DNA of 64,000 nucleotides from contig NZ_JOCT01000022.1 in assembly GCF_000717875.1 (NCBI RefSeq), forward strand, positions 1 through 64,000, written 5' to 3'. The DNA is from Streptomyces sp. NRRL S-455 (GTDB lineage Bacteria > Actinomycetota > Actinomycetes > Streptomycetales > Streptomycetaceae). The stretch's first letter is position 1; each line of letters starts with the position of its first letter. The notes below the pieces were generated by a model that worked only from the letters and a program-made list of their open reading frames with translations, had not been told where the DNA came from and did not search any database. A program made the position numbers and the translations under genes. Below are positions 52,725 through 61,675 of this stretch, one piece after another.

Positions 52725-54194
52725 ATGGAGATCGACAACTTGACGCCCGCCGAGGAGCGGGTGTGGCGCGCCTTTCCGCGCGCGCAGGACGTGGACTTCC
52801 GGCAGTCGGCGGACGAGGACCCGGCGCGTGGCGCGGAGTGGGGCCCCGAACGGACCGTCCGCGCGTCCGTGTTACGGGCCCTGCTGCTGAGCGCGCCGCA
52901 GGAGGACGGGGAGATAGCCGCCCTCAGACTCGCGGGTGCGCGGATCACCGGGGTGCTGCGCCTCCAGTACGCCGACATCGACCACGCCGTGCGCCTGAGC
53001 GACTGCTTCTTCGAGGAAGCGCCCGTGCTGTACGGGGCGCGGCTGCGCCAGCTGAACCTGCGCGGGTCCGTCCTGCCCGGCCTGGTCGCGGCCACCCTGC
53101 GCGTGGACGGCGTGCTGCGCGTGTCGGGCTGCCGGTTCGAGGGGCGGCCGGTCCGCCTCGGTGGCGCGCAGATCGCCGGGGCGCTCTTCATGGACGGGGC
53201 CCGCATCGAAGGCCCCCTCACCGGTCAGCCGGCTCTCCAGCTCAACCACGTGACCGTCGGGGACGGTCTGTCGGCGTCGGGACTGCGCATCCGGGGCGAG
53301 ATACGGCTGACCGGCGCTTCGGTCGCCGGGTCGATCACCTTCAACGAGTCCCGGATGGAGGTCGGGCCGGGTGAGCCGGCCCTGGACGCCGAGACGCTCG
53401 CGGTGGAGGGGGACGTCCTCCTGCGCCGCGTGGACGTGCGCGGCTGGATCGGCCTGCGGGGCGCCCGGATCGCGGGCCGCCTGGACCTGTCGCACGCGCG
53501 GCTGTCGAACCCCGGGGACGCGGCGCTGCGGGCCAGCAGCTGCACCATCGGGGAACTCTGGGTACGCAGGAGCCCGCCCATGGAAGGCACCCTCAACCTT
53601 CGCCGCACCCAGATGGACGTCCTGTTCCTGGAGCCGGAGTCGGTGCCCGACGAGGTCCTGCTCGACAGCCTCGTCTACACCTCCCTCTCCCCGCACGAAC
53701 CCGCCGAACGCCGACTGGCGATGCTGGAGCGGGACGGCGAGGGCTATGTCCCGCACGCCTACGAGCAGTTGACCGCCGCCTACCGCCGGATCGGAGACGA
53801 CGAGGCCGCACGTCTCGTCCAGCTCGCCAAGCAGCGCCGGCACCGCGGCACGCTGCCCTGGTACGGACGGCTGTGGGGCTACGTGCAGGACGCCACCGTC
53901 GGCTACGGCTTCCGTCCGCTGCGGGCCGCGGGCTGGCTGGTGTCGCTGCTGGTGATCGGCTCCGTCGCCTACGCGCTGCACCACCCCGAGCCGCTGAAGC
54001 CGGACGAGGCCCCGCAGTTCAACCCGGTGTTCTACACCCTCGACCTGCTGCTGCCGGTGATCTCCTTCGGGCAGGAGGGAGCGTTCGCGCCCGACGGCCG
54101 GTACCAGTGGCTCTCCTACGCCCTCGTCCTCACCGGCTGGATCCTCGCCACGACGGTCGTCACCGGCATCACCCGCACCGTCAGCCGCCAGTGA
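52725..54194 (+). CDS. Beta-helix-like membrane protein of unknown function
   Basis: A 489-residue protein, often annotated in Streptomyces as a membrane-associated oxidoreductase, though I see no cofactor motif. Residues about 60-300 repeat A(R/D)I-x-G-x-L-x-L units (IAALRLAGARITGVLRLQYA, LRVDGVLRVSGCRFEGRPVR, IGLRGARIAGRLDLSHARLS), like pentapeptide or bactofilin beta-helices. A helical linker (HAYEQLTAAYRRIGDDEAAR) leads to two membrane helices near the C-terminus (AAGWLVSLLVIGSVAYAL, LSYALVLTGWILATTVVTGI) with a hydrophobic loop FYTLDLLLPVISFG between, reminiscent of a pore loop. No Shine-Dalgarno sequence; apparently leaderless. Confidence 0.8.
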   Translation: MEIDNLTPAEERVWRAFPRAQDVDFRQSADEDPARGAEWGPERTVRASVLRALLLSAPQEDGEIAALRLAGARITGVLRLQYADIDHAVRLSDCFFEEAPVLYGARLRQLNLRGSVLPGLVAATLRVDGVLRVSGCRFEGRPVRLGGAQIAGALFMDGARIEGPLTGQPALQLNHVTVGDGLSASGLRIRGEIRLTGASVAGSITFNESRMEVGPGEPALDAETLAVEGDVLLRRVDVRGWIGLRGARIAGRLDLSHARLSNPGDAALRASSCTIGELWVRRSPPMEGTLNLRRTQMDVLFLEPESVPDEVLLDSLVYTSLSPHEPAERRLAMLERDGEGYVPHAYEQLTAAYRRIGDDEAARLVQLAKQRRHRGTLPWYGRLWGYVQDATVGYGFRPLRAAGWLVSLLVIGSVAYALHHPEPLKPDEAPQFNPVFYTLDLLLPVISFGQEGAFAPDGRYQWLSYALVLTGWILATTVVTGITRTVSRQ

Positions 54195-54643
54195 GGCCCG
54201 GACAGGGGCCTCTCCGGGGAAATACTGGGGTGTTACGCGATCCGACGCAGATCAGTGCAGCTCAGCGGCTGTTCAGGGGACGACAGCGCGTGCAACACAT
54301 GTGGTGCCATCGCTGGTCGGGCGAACGAGCGACGGCATCACGTCGTACGTGGCGCCGCATGACACCAGCTCCGATCGGTAGACGTCAGCGGCGCATGGGC
54401 CGTAGGGAGATTCAGAGCGCCGACCGCGGTGTCCCACTCCTCCACCACCAAGTGGCGGAGCTGCGGGCGGAAGCACCCGGGCAGCCGTGCGGCACAATCA
54501 TCGACGTCTTCCGGGCAGACGCACAGGACACGCCGGACGAACGGCCACGGCCCGTCCGAGCGCATGGGTGGGGACCAGGGCCTGTCCGGTCGGCGGGGAG
54601 GAACACCGGACAGGCCCTGGTGGATTCGGGGCGTCAGGGCGCA
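54195..54643. other. Gene-free region at the border of the sugar operon
   Basis: About 450 bp with only short open frames in several phases. Apart from the large hairpin at 54574-54621 I see no gene, tRNA, transposase remnant or clear att site. It separates the plus-strand pentose-phosphate/membrane-protein block from the minus-strand sugar operon, which has weaker GC3 bias, and may mark an insertion boundary. Confidence 0.5.
54574..54621. terminator. Large hairpin with 17-bp perfect arms
   Basis: ACCAGGGCCTGTCCGGT (54574-54590) and ACCGGACAGGCCCTGGT (54605-54621) are exact complements around a 14-nt loop. It lies between convergent transcripts and is the likely terminator for both. Confidence 0.8.
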
Positions 54644-54841
54644 TCAGAGGTTCTGAGGCGAGGAGGGCGGCCACACGCGCCGAGAGGTGGGATCGGCTGG
54701 TCTCGAGAGGTCGACCGCCCACAGGAGGTTGGTTGCCATTCGAAGACATGCCGGCTGGACGATATGCGGCGCCCCGCGCCGGTCCCCCATCACAGCGACG
54801 AGCCACCGCAGCTCGTTGAACCCTGGCAGGGGGGATGTCAT
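54644..54841 (-). CDS. Possible small protein (65 aa) coupled to the GH3 gene
   Basis: The ATG at 54841 overlaps the GH3 stop (ATGA) and the frame MTSPLPGFNELRWLVAVMGD... continues to a TGA at 54644 just before the large hairpin. It has one hydrophobic stretch and a Pro/Ser-rich end (SRRVWPPSSPQNL). No domain is recognised. The overlap is the only positive evidence. Confidence 0.35.
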   Translation of the reverse strand: MTSPLPGFNELRWLVAVMGDRRGAPHIVQPACLRMATNLLWAVDLSRPADPTSRRVWPPSSPQNL

Positions 54842-57219
54842 GGCTGGCTCAGGGTGAAGCGGGCGCGAAGCAGGTCGGCGGCGCGTGAGCTGGGGCCCAC
54901 GAGCAGGTCGAACGCTCCGGGCTCGACGATCCGGCGCCCTTCGGCGTCGACCAGGGAGCAACCCCCGGCGGGGACCGCCAGCCGGACCCGCACGCTGTCA
55001 CCGGGTGGGACCGTGACCTGCCGCCAGGCCTTGAGTTCCCGCTCCGCCCAGGTGACGCTCGTGACCGAGTCGCTGATGTAGGCCTGCACGGTCTCCAGTA
55101 CCGGCCGAGCGCCGGTGTTGGAGACGGTCACCTCGGCGCGAACCACGCCGTCCAATGCCACGACTTCATCGAGGACGGCCAGGTCGGAGTATTCGATCGT
55201 GCTGTAGGACAGCCCCTCCCCGAAGACGAAGAGTGGTTCCTGCGTCAGGTCGGCGTAACGGTCACCATGCTGGCCGCGCACCTGGTTGTAGTAGACGGGC
55301 TGCTGCCCGGCATGGCGTGGCACTGACAGGGGCAGGCGTCCCGACGGCTCGATGAGACCGAGGACGAGCTCGGCCACCGCCTGGCCGCCTCGCATGCCCG
55401 GGTTGAACGCCTCGATCAGGGCTGCCGCGGCCAGCGCGGCGTCGGGGAGTACCGAGGGCTTGCCGTGGACCAGCACCACGACAACGGGTGTGCCGGTGGC
55501 GACGAGCGCTTCGAGGAGGGCGACCTGTCCGCCCTGCAGTTCCAGGGTCGCGGTGGAGCAAGCTTCACCCGTCAACGCGACGGTGTCTCCGACGACGGCG
55601 ACGACGTAGTCAGCCGCACGCGCGAGGCTCACCGCCTCCGCGATCTGAGCCTCGTCGACGAGCGCGGGCGCGAACAGGGGCGGACGTGGCTGCCCGTCGG
55701 GGTACACCGGTCCCTGCGGGTCCGGCACGAGGCGCCCGATGTCGGCGCCGCGGGCGTAGGTGACCGTCCACCCGTCGGGGACGGCGGCGCGGAACCCGTC
55801 GAGCACCGTCGTGACGGTCTCGCGCGGGTGCCCGTCCGGCATCCAGTCCACTTGACCGGAGGCGCCGGCCCAGTCGCCGAGCATGGCCTGCGGGTCGTCG
55901 CCGTTGGGGCCGATCACGGCGATCGTGCGAGAGCCCCCGGCGGTGACGGTGTGGCCCTCACCCTCTACGGTCAGTCCGCCGTCGAGGGGCAAGGTGCCGT
56001 CGTTGCGCAACAGCACCAGGGACCTCCGGGCGAGTTCGAGGTTGAGGGCGGTGTGCTCGGCGCACCCGATCACGTCGGCCTGGCGTTCGCGGTCCGGCGC
56101 GCGGGGGTCCTCGAACAGCCCCAGTTCCAGCTTCAGTTTCAGGATCCGCCGGACCGCCTCGTCGATCTCCTCCTCCCGCAGCCGCCCCTGGGCGACTGCT
56201 TCCTGGGCGCCCTCGAAGAAGTCCGGCGTGGTCATCACCAGGTCGTTCCCGGCCTGGACCGCGACCGCTGCGGCCTCCACCGCGTCCGCGCAGACCTTCT
56301 GCTCCCACACCATCCGGCCCACGTTGTCCCAGTCGGTCACGAGCGTGCCGGTGAACCCCCATTCGCCCTTGAGGACGTCGTTCAGGAGCCACTTGTTCGC
56401 CGTGATCGGGACCCCGTCCATCGCCTGGTAGCCGAGCATGAACGTGCGGCAGCCCTCGCGAGCGACCCTCTCGAACGGCGGCAGGAACCATGAGCGCAGC
56501 TTGCGTCGGCTCAGGTCCGCCTCGCTCGCGTCGCGTCCGCCCTGCGTCTCCGAGTAACCCGCGAAGTGCTTGGCGCAGGCCAGAATCGCTGTCGGGTCGT
56601 CCAGTCCCGCTCCCTGGTACCCGCGGACCATCGCGGCACCCAGCTCCCCGATGAGCAGTGGGTCCTCCCCGAAGGTCTCGTTCACACGGCCCCAGCGCAC
56701 ATCGCGGGTGATGCACAGCACCGGCGAGAAGGCCCAGTGGATGCCCGTCGCGGCGACTTCCACCGCGGTGGCCCGGGCCATGCGCTCGACGAGGTCGGTG
56801 TCCCAGGTGCAGGCCATCCCCAACTGCGTGGGGAAGATCGTGGCACCCGGCCAGAACGAGTGGCCGTGGATGCAGTCGTCAGCGACGAGCAGCGGTATCC
56901 CCAGCCTGGTGGCTGCCGCCAGTTCGACGGCAGCGCGCATGCGCTCGGGCGAGGCATGCAGGATCGAACCGGCCATCTTCGTGGCCACGGCTTCCTCCAA
57001 GTCGCCCCGAGCGTCCAGTTGCAGCATCTGTCCGACCTTTTCCGGCAGCGTCATGCGGGCGAGCAGATCCTCGAGGCGTTCCTCGAGCGGTCTCGAAGGA
57101 TCCCGGTAGGTCGGCGAGGCTGTGGCCATTGAGCCCCCGGGGCGGTCGGGGCGAGAGGGGATCTCCGATCCTGCCTGCTGGCACGCAGTCGCCGGGTTCC
57201 GGTGTGCTGCTGAACTCAT
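54838..57219 (-). CDS. Beta-glucosidase / GH3 family exo-glycosidase
   Basis: A 793-residue GH3 enzyme: KVGQMLQLDARGD at the start of the barrel, LLVADDCIHGHSFWPGATIF, CAKHFAGYSETQGGRD, and the nucleophile in GTLVTDWDNVGRMVWEQKVC. The second domain has LVLLRNDGTLPL and a C-terminal fibronectin-III-like domain (EVTVSNTGARPVLETVQAYI) completes the three-domain form. No signal peptide. ATG 57219 is favoured by AGGAG 9 nt upstream; ATG 57129 (MATASPTYRD) is the alternative. It should release glucose or xylose from imported oligosaccharides together with the GH65 enzyme. Confidence 0.92.
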   Translation of the reverse strand: MSSAAHRNPATACQQAGSEIPSRPDRPGGSMATASPTYRDPSRPLEERLEDLLARMTLPEKVGQMLQLDARGDLEEAVATKMAGSILHASPERMRAAVELAAATRLGIPLLVADDCIHGHSFWPGATIFPTQLGMACTWDTDLVERMARATAVEVAATGIHWAFSPVLCITRDVRWGRVNETFGEDPLLIGELGAAMVRGYQGAGLDDPTAILACAKHFAGYSETQGGRDASEADLSRRKLRSWFLPPFERVAREGCRTFMLGYQAMDGVPITANKWLLNDVLKGEWGFTGTLVTDWDNVGRMVWEQKVCADAVEAAAVAVQAGNDLVMTTPDFFEGAQEAVAQGRLREEEIDEAVRRILKLKLELGLFEDPRAPDRERQADVIGCAEHTALNLELARRSLVLLRNDGTLPLDGGLTVEGEGHTVTAGGSRTIAVIGPNGDDPQAMLGDWAGASGQVDWMPDGHPRETVTTVLDGFRAAVPDGWTVTYARGADIGRLVPDPQGPVYPDGQPRPPLFAPALVDEAQIAEAVSLARAADYVVAVVGDTVALTGEACSTATLELQGGQVALLEALVATGTPVVVVLVHGKPSVLPDAALAAAALIEAFNPGMRGGQAVAELVLGLIEPSGRLPLSVPRHAGQQPVYYNQVRGQHGDRYADLTQEPLFVFGEGLSYSTIEYSDLAVLDEVVALDGVVRAEVTVSNTGARPVLETVQAYISDSVTSVTWAERELKAWRQVTVPPGDSVRVRLAVPAGGCSLVDAEGRRIVEPGAFDLLVGPSSRAADLLRARFTLSQP

Positions 57220-57408
57220 GAGTTCGATCTCCTGGGAAGCTGTCGAGACGGCGCATCCGGGTGTCGTCGCCCTCGGCCTGATGCGCCGCCACTACGACTC
57301 TTGATGGCCGGCTTGCGGCAAGCGGCAACCGCGAAGTGGATGGTCAGGCAGTGGCCGGATTGCCTGTCGCGGCACCGGTGGACGCGGAGAAGGACCGCGA
57401 GCTTGCGG

Positions 57409-59724
57409 TCACACTGACCTCGGCGCGTCGGCGAGGTCACCGGTGGGCAGCGGGTCAGGCCGCCGGCGGGTTGGCAGGATCAGCGGTGCGCCCTGACGCA
57501 GTGGGTGTGTCGCGCCCGCGACCTCGACTGTCGTCGGGAGGCCTCCGGTCAGCGTGATCGTGGTGTGCTCCGGGCCGATCGCGACGTCGAACTCGCGTCC
57601 CTGCCACAGCATCCGGCGCAGGGTGAGGCCGTGCAACTGAGGTGGCAGGGTCGGGTCGAGCCTGAGCCGGTCCTCACGCCAGCGCATCCCGCTGAAGCCG
57701 TAGAGGAACACCTGCAGGAAACCGCCCTGTCCGGTGGTGAACGTGAAAGCGCCTCCGTGACGTTGCTCGGCGAACTGGTTGAACGGTCCGCGTATGAACG
57801 GGTCCACGCTGCGCCGCATGAAGTCGTAGGCCGCGGACCCGGGCGTACCCAGTGCGGCGTGGGCGATGGAGTGGATGGAGTCGGTCATGGACGGGCCGTC
57901 GGGGTCGGTGCGCGGCACGTAGTAGTCGAGATCGTTCCGCGCGACCTCGGCGGGCATGGGGTGCTCCCAGGGGTACTGCAACATCACCACGTCGGCCTGC
58001 TTGACGGTGTCGCCGTCGTAGCCGTCGTACTGCGGATGGATGCCCAGATCCTCGTCGAACGGGACCCGCAGGCCGTCGGCGACCCGGTCCCACTCGGGGT
58101 CCGCGGCCACGCCCACGACCTTCGCCGCCCGGGTGGCGATCCGCAGGGTCTCCGCGGCCGCGACGTTGGTGTACACGCTGTTGTCGACCGGGAAGTGGTA
58201 TTCGTCCGGGCCCATCACCTGGTTGATGCCGTAGCCGCCGGCAGCATGGGGAACGGCGGAGCTCACCCAGAACTCGGCGGCACCCTGCAGCACCGGCCAG
58301 GCCTTCTCGGCGAGCCAGTCGCGATCGCCGGTCGCGAGGTAGTACTGCCAGTGGGCGAGGGCGACGTCGGCGGTGATGTGGTGCTCGAGGTCACCCATCT
58401 CGAAGCCGGGTGGGGTCTGCTCGTCTCCGTGCAGCGCACTCTCCCAGGGGAACCTCGTACCCGCGAACCCCGTTCGGGTCGCGTACTCCTGGGCCGCGGC
58501 CAGACGCTGCTGGCGATAGGTGTTCATACCCGCCGCGATGTCCGGGTGCTGGGCCAGCAGCGCTGGATACATCCAGGTCTCGGTGTCCCAGAAGACGTGC
58601 CCGTTGTAACCGTCGCCGGACAGACCGCACGGGGACAGGCTCCAGTCCACCCCGGTGCGGGTGCTCTCCAGCAGGTAGAACATGCTCGCGCGGACCTGCA
58701 GCTGCAGCACCGGGTCCCCAAGGACCTCGATGTCGGCCCGCCACAGGTCGGCCCACGCCGCCTCGTGCTCGGCCAGCAGGCCCCCGTACCCGGTGCCCGC
58801 CGCGTCCGCCGCGGCGGCGCGAGCAGCCGACAGCGGGTCTTCGCAGTCCTGGGAACTGGCCACACCGACGTACTTGGTGACCGTGTACGTGCTGCCGGCC
58901 CGCACATCGAAGGTGGCCCGCACACCGACCGACTGGACCTGGTCCGTCTCGCACTCGGCGACGTGTGCCGCCACCCCGGCGGGCAGTCCCAGTCGCGACG
59001 CGAGCGCTGCCGTGATACCCGTGCCGAGCGTCGTCACCGTCTCGTACGACTCCGCCGCCGTACCGTCGTAGCCCTTGCTCGACCGTTCGGTCAGCCTTGC
59101 GCTGGTCCCGTCGAAGACCCCGGACACGCGCGCCCGGCCACTCCAGTGCGGGGTGAAGGTGAGCTGGACCGCGGCCACCCGATGCCGGGACCGGTGGACC
59201 AGCACCTGGTAAGTGAGATCGGTGCGGCGGCCCGCCGGTGAGGTCCACGTCGCTTGTGTGGTCAGCAACCCGGCCCGCAGGTCCAGTGTCTGCCGGTAGT
59301 CGCTGACCGCTCCCTGCTCCGGGGCGTCCTCTTCACCTGCCCGTGCCGCCTGCGGCAGCCGTCCGTAGGTGCCCGACTCGTCGGAGAAGGCGAGCGTGGA
59401 CCAGGTCGGGATGTTCGCGTACTTCTCGATCAGGCCGTCCTGGGCGAAGAACCCGGCCAGGTGCGCTTGGGTTTCGATCGGCGTCGTGGCGTATCCCGTC
59501 CCCGCCGCGGGGATCCGGCCACCGAAATAGCCGTTGCCGAGGAAGGTCGGCGCGTAGTCGTCGCCGGTTTCGGTGGTGCTGAGCGTCCACCCGGCGTCAG
59601 GCCGGGACATCTCTGTGGCGGTGGTCGTGTGGTCGCCGTGACCGGGAGGAGCGTGCTCGGACCGCGCGGGTGCCGGGTCGTGGGTGGGGTTGTCCTGGTC
59701 GGAGGGATCTCCGTGGGGGGTCAT
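57409..59724 (-). CDS. GH65-family glycosidase, probably a hydrolase rather than phosphorylase
   Basis: A 771-residue (alpha/alpha)6-barrel GH65 protein. N-terminal beta-sandwich (DYAPTFLGNGYFGGRIPAAG, QTLDLRAGLLTTQATWTSPA), GHVFWDTETWMYPALLAQHP, and the general acid Glu in VMGPDEYHFPVDNSVYTN. Phosphorylases of the family hold phosphate with an HxTSxAG-type segment near the C-terminus; here the aligned stretch is GAFTFTTGQGGFLQVFLYGF, as in the hydrolytic acid-trehalase/PGGHG branch. Likely substrates are alpha-1,2- or alpha-1,1-linked glucosides. ATG 59724 has AAGGG upstream. It follows the permease gene by 107 bp, a gap containing TGGGAGCGCT (59767-59776), half of a CebR-type box. Confidence 0.88.
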   Translation of the reverse strand: MTPHGDPSDQDNPTHDPAPARSEHAPPGHGDHTTTATEMSRPDAGWTLSTTETGDDYAPTFLGNGYFGGRIPAAGTGYATTPIETQAHLAGFFAQDGLIEKYANIPTWSTLAFSDESGTYGRLPQAARAGEEDAPEQGAVSDYRQTLDLRAGLLTTQATWTSPAGRRTDLTYQVLVHRSRHRVAAVQLTFTPHWSGRARVSGVFDGTSARLTERSSKGYDGTAAESYETVTTLGTGITAALASRLGLPAGVAAHVAECETDQVQSVGVRATFDVRAGSTYTVTKYVGVASSQDCEDPLSAARAAAADAAGTGYGGLLAEHEAAWADLWRADIEVLGDPVLQLQVRASMFYLLESTRTGVDWSLSPCGLSGDGYNGHVFWDTETWMYPALLAQHPDIAAGMNTYRQQRLAAAQEYATRTGFAGTRFPWESALHGDEQTPPGFEMGDLEHHITADVALAHWQYYLATGDRDWLAEKAWPVLQGAAEFWVSSAVPHAAGGYGINQVMGPDEYHFPVDNSVYTNVAAAETLRIATRAAKVVGVAADPEWDRVADGLRVPFDEDLGIHPQYDGYDGDTVKQADVVMLQYPWEHPMPAEVARNDLDYYVPRTDPDGPSMTDSIHSIAHAALGTPGSAAYDFMRRSVDPFIRGPFNQFAEQRHGGAFTFTTGQGGFLQVFLYGFSGMRWREDRLRLDPTLPPQLHGLTLRRMLWQGREFDVAIGPEHTTITLTGGLPTTVEVAGATHPLRQGAPLILPTRRRPDPLPTGDLADAPRSV

Positions 59725-59831
59725 GCGTGCCCTTCTCTGATGGGTGTTGTCGTGGAGTGCATGGGCTGGGAGCGCTGGCCGGCCTCGGCGTGGCCCGCAG
59801 TTCGAGAACCGGCCTTACGCACGTGCGTGGC

Positions 59832-60719
59832 TCAGGACTTGGAGCCGGACAGGGCGATGCCTTCGACGATCTGGCGTTGCGCGAACGCGAACACGATCAG
59901 CATCGGTGCGGCCAGCAACGTCGTGGCGGCCATCAGCGCGGGCCAGTCAGAGACGTACTGGCCCTTGAACTGGTTGACCAGCAGCGGCAGCGTGAACTTG
60001 TCGGAGCTGTTGAGGAAGATCAGCGGGAAGAAGAAGTTGTTCCACTGGGCGAGGAAGGTGAAGATCCCCAACGCCGTGAGAGGGGTGCGCAGCAGCGGCA
60101 GGATGATCGTCACGAACGTGCGGACCCGGCCGGCGCCGTCGAGCTGGGCGGCTTCTTCCAACTCCCGGGGGATGCCTTTGATGTACTGGCGTAGCAGGAA
60201 GACGCCGAAGGCGTTGAACAGCGCCGGCGGCACGATGACCGCGGCATGGGTGTCCACCCAGCCCAGCCAGCCCATGATGATGTACAGCGGGATGATCGTG
60301 AGCTGGCCGGGGACCATCATGGTCGCGAGGAAGACCATGAACAGCGGGCGGCGGCCCCAGAAGTCGATCCGCGCGAACGCGTAGGCGGCCATCGCCGAGG
60401 TGAGCAGGGAGACCGCGGTGACCGTCAGCGCGATGTAGGTGCTGTTCCAGAACCCGCGGACGAAGTCGGCCCCGCCCAGGGCGGTGCGGTAGCCCTGCTC
60501 GGTCCAGTCCTGGGGCAAGAGCTTGGGCGGCTGCATGAAGATCTCGCCCAGGGGTTTGAACGAGGAGAACAGCATCCAGGCGAACGGCAGCGCCATGCCG
60601 ATGGCGCAGACGAGGAGGACCGCGTGCAGCAGCAGTTTGCGACGGGCGGGCCGGCCGGAGCCGGAAGCGCCCTTGGCGGTCGTGACCGTGCGGCTGACGG
60701 TGTTGGAGAAAGTACTCAT
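59832..60719 (-). CDS. ABC sugar importer permease (MalG-like)
   Basis: About 295 residues with six membrane helices (LLLHAVLLVCAIGMALPFAW ... ALMAATTLLAAPMLIVFAFA) and the EAA loop LEEAAQLDGAGRVRTFVTII. ATG 60719 overlaps the stop of the MalF-like gene. No ATPase gene is present. The palindrome ACGCACGTGCGT (59817-59828) just after the stop has no loop and is not a normal terminator. Confidence 0.93.
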   Translation of the reverse strand: MSTFSNTVSRTVTTAKGASGSGRPARRKLLLHAVLLVCAIGMALPFAWMLFSSFKPLGEIFMQPPKLLPQDWTEQGYRTALGGADFVRGFWNSTYIALTVTAVSLLTSAMAAYAFARIDFWGRRPLFMVFLATMMVPGQLTIIPLYIIMGWLGWVDTHAAVIVPPALFNAFGVFLLRQYIKGIPRELEEAAQLDGAGRVRTFVTIILPLLRTPLTALGIFTFLAQWNNFFFPLIFLNSSDKFTLPLLVNQFKGQYVSDWPALMAATTLLAAPMLIVFAFAQRQIVEGIALSGSKS

Positions 60720-61675
60720 TCTGTGTAGTGGACCCATCTCTTCTGGGCTGCGAGCTGGCAGCCGGTGACTAGGAGCAGGGCCAGGAACAGGAGGAAGGCG
60801 AGAGCCGATGCCGCCCCGAAGTTGAACTCCCCGAAGGCGATCCGGACCACCTCGTAGACGATGGTGCGGGCGGAGTCCGGAGCCCTGTCGTCGAAGAAGA
60901 CGTAGATGTAGTCGAACACCTGGAAGGAGCCGATGATCGAGGTGATGGAGAGGAACAGGATGGTCGGGGACAGCAGTGGGATGGTGACGTGCCGCAGCTT
61001 CTGCCACTCCGAACAGCCGTCCAGCACGGCGGCCTCCAGGAACGAGCGGTCGATGCTCTGCAGCCCGGCCATGAACATGACCAGCTGGTAGCCCAGGCCC
61101 TGCCAGATCCCGACGATCGCGAAGGCCGGGATGACGAACCGGGCGTCCTGCAGCCAGTTCGGCGCGGGCAGTCCGATCCCGCGTAGCGCGTTGTTGACCG
61201 GGCTGATGTCGGGGTTGAAGAGCCACAGCCAGATCGCCGCGACCGCAACCGAAGAGGTGATCACCGGAGCGAAGAACGCCAGCCGGTACACCGGGGTCAG
61301 CTTGCCGGCACGCTGCATCAGCAGGGCGAAGAACAATCCCGTGAGCATCAGTCCCGGCACCTGCAACACCGTGAACCAGACGGTGTTGACCGCCGAGCGC
61401 TGGATGCGCGGGTCGGACATGACCTCCGTGAAGTTGGACAGGCCGACGAAGGACCGGGTGCCGAACCCGTCCCAGTGGTAGAACGCCAGCACCAGGGCGA
61501 ACAGCAGCGGGCCGACCATGAACACCACCAGCCCCAACAACTGGGGCGCCAGGAACAGGTATCCCGCGGCCGTGTCCCCGCCTCGCCGACGCCGGCTCCG
61601 GCGGTCCGGGTGGGCGTCCGGGTCCGCGGCCGTCAGCCGCGCCCGGGCCCGGGAACCGGCGCTGCTGACGGCCAT
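60716..61675 (-). CDS. ABC sugar importer permease (MalF-like)
   Basis: A 319-residue permease; after a basic N-terminal tail come six helices starting with YLFLAPQLLGLVVFMVGPLL. The EAA loop is LEAAVLDGCSEWQKLRHVTI, with a Cys-Ser replacing the usual Ala-Gly. Its ATG shares a base with the binding-protein stop (TGATG). It forms the channel with the MalG-like protein. Confidence 0.93.
   Translation of the reverse strand: MAVSSAGSRARARLTAADPDAHPDRRSRRRRGGDTAAGYLFLAPQLLGLVVFMVGPLLFALVLAFYHWDGFGTRSFVGLSNFTEVMSDPRIQRSAVNTVWFTVLQVPGLMLTGLFFALLMQRAGKLTPVYRLAFFAPVITSSVAVAAIWLWLFNPDISPVNNALRGIGLPAPNWLQDARFVIPAFAIVGIWQGLGYQLVMFMAGLQSIDRSFLEAAVLDGCSEWQKLRHVTIPLLSPTILFLSITSIIGSFQVFDYIYVFFDDRAPDSARTIVYEVVRIAFGEFNFGAASALAFLLFLALLLVTGCQLAAQKRWVHYTE

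Noticed and set aside
54195..54643. Insertion-sequence or phage attachment remnant
   Set aside because: No transposase frame, terminal repeats with target duplication, tRNA or integrase was found; the only inverted repeat behaves as a terminator.
57393..57410. GACCGC-gagctt-GCGGTC hairpin at the end of the GH65 gene as terminator
   Set aside because: Only six base pairs, overlapping the stop codon and without a T-run; too weak to call.
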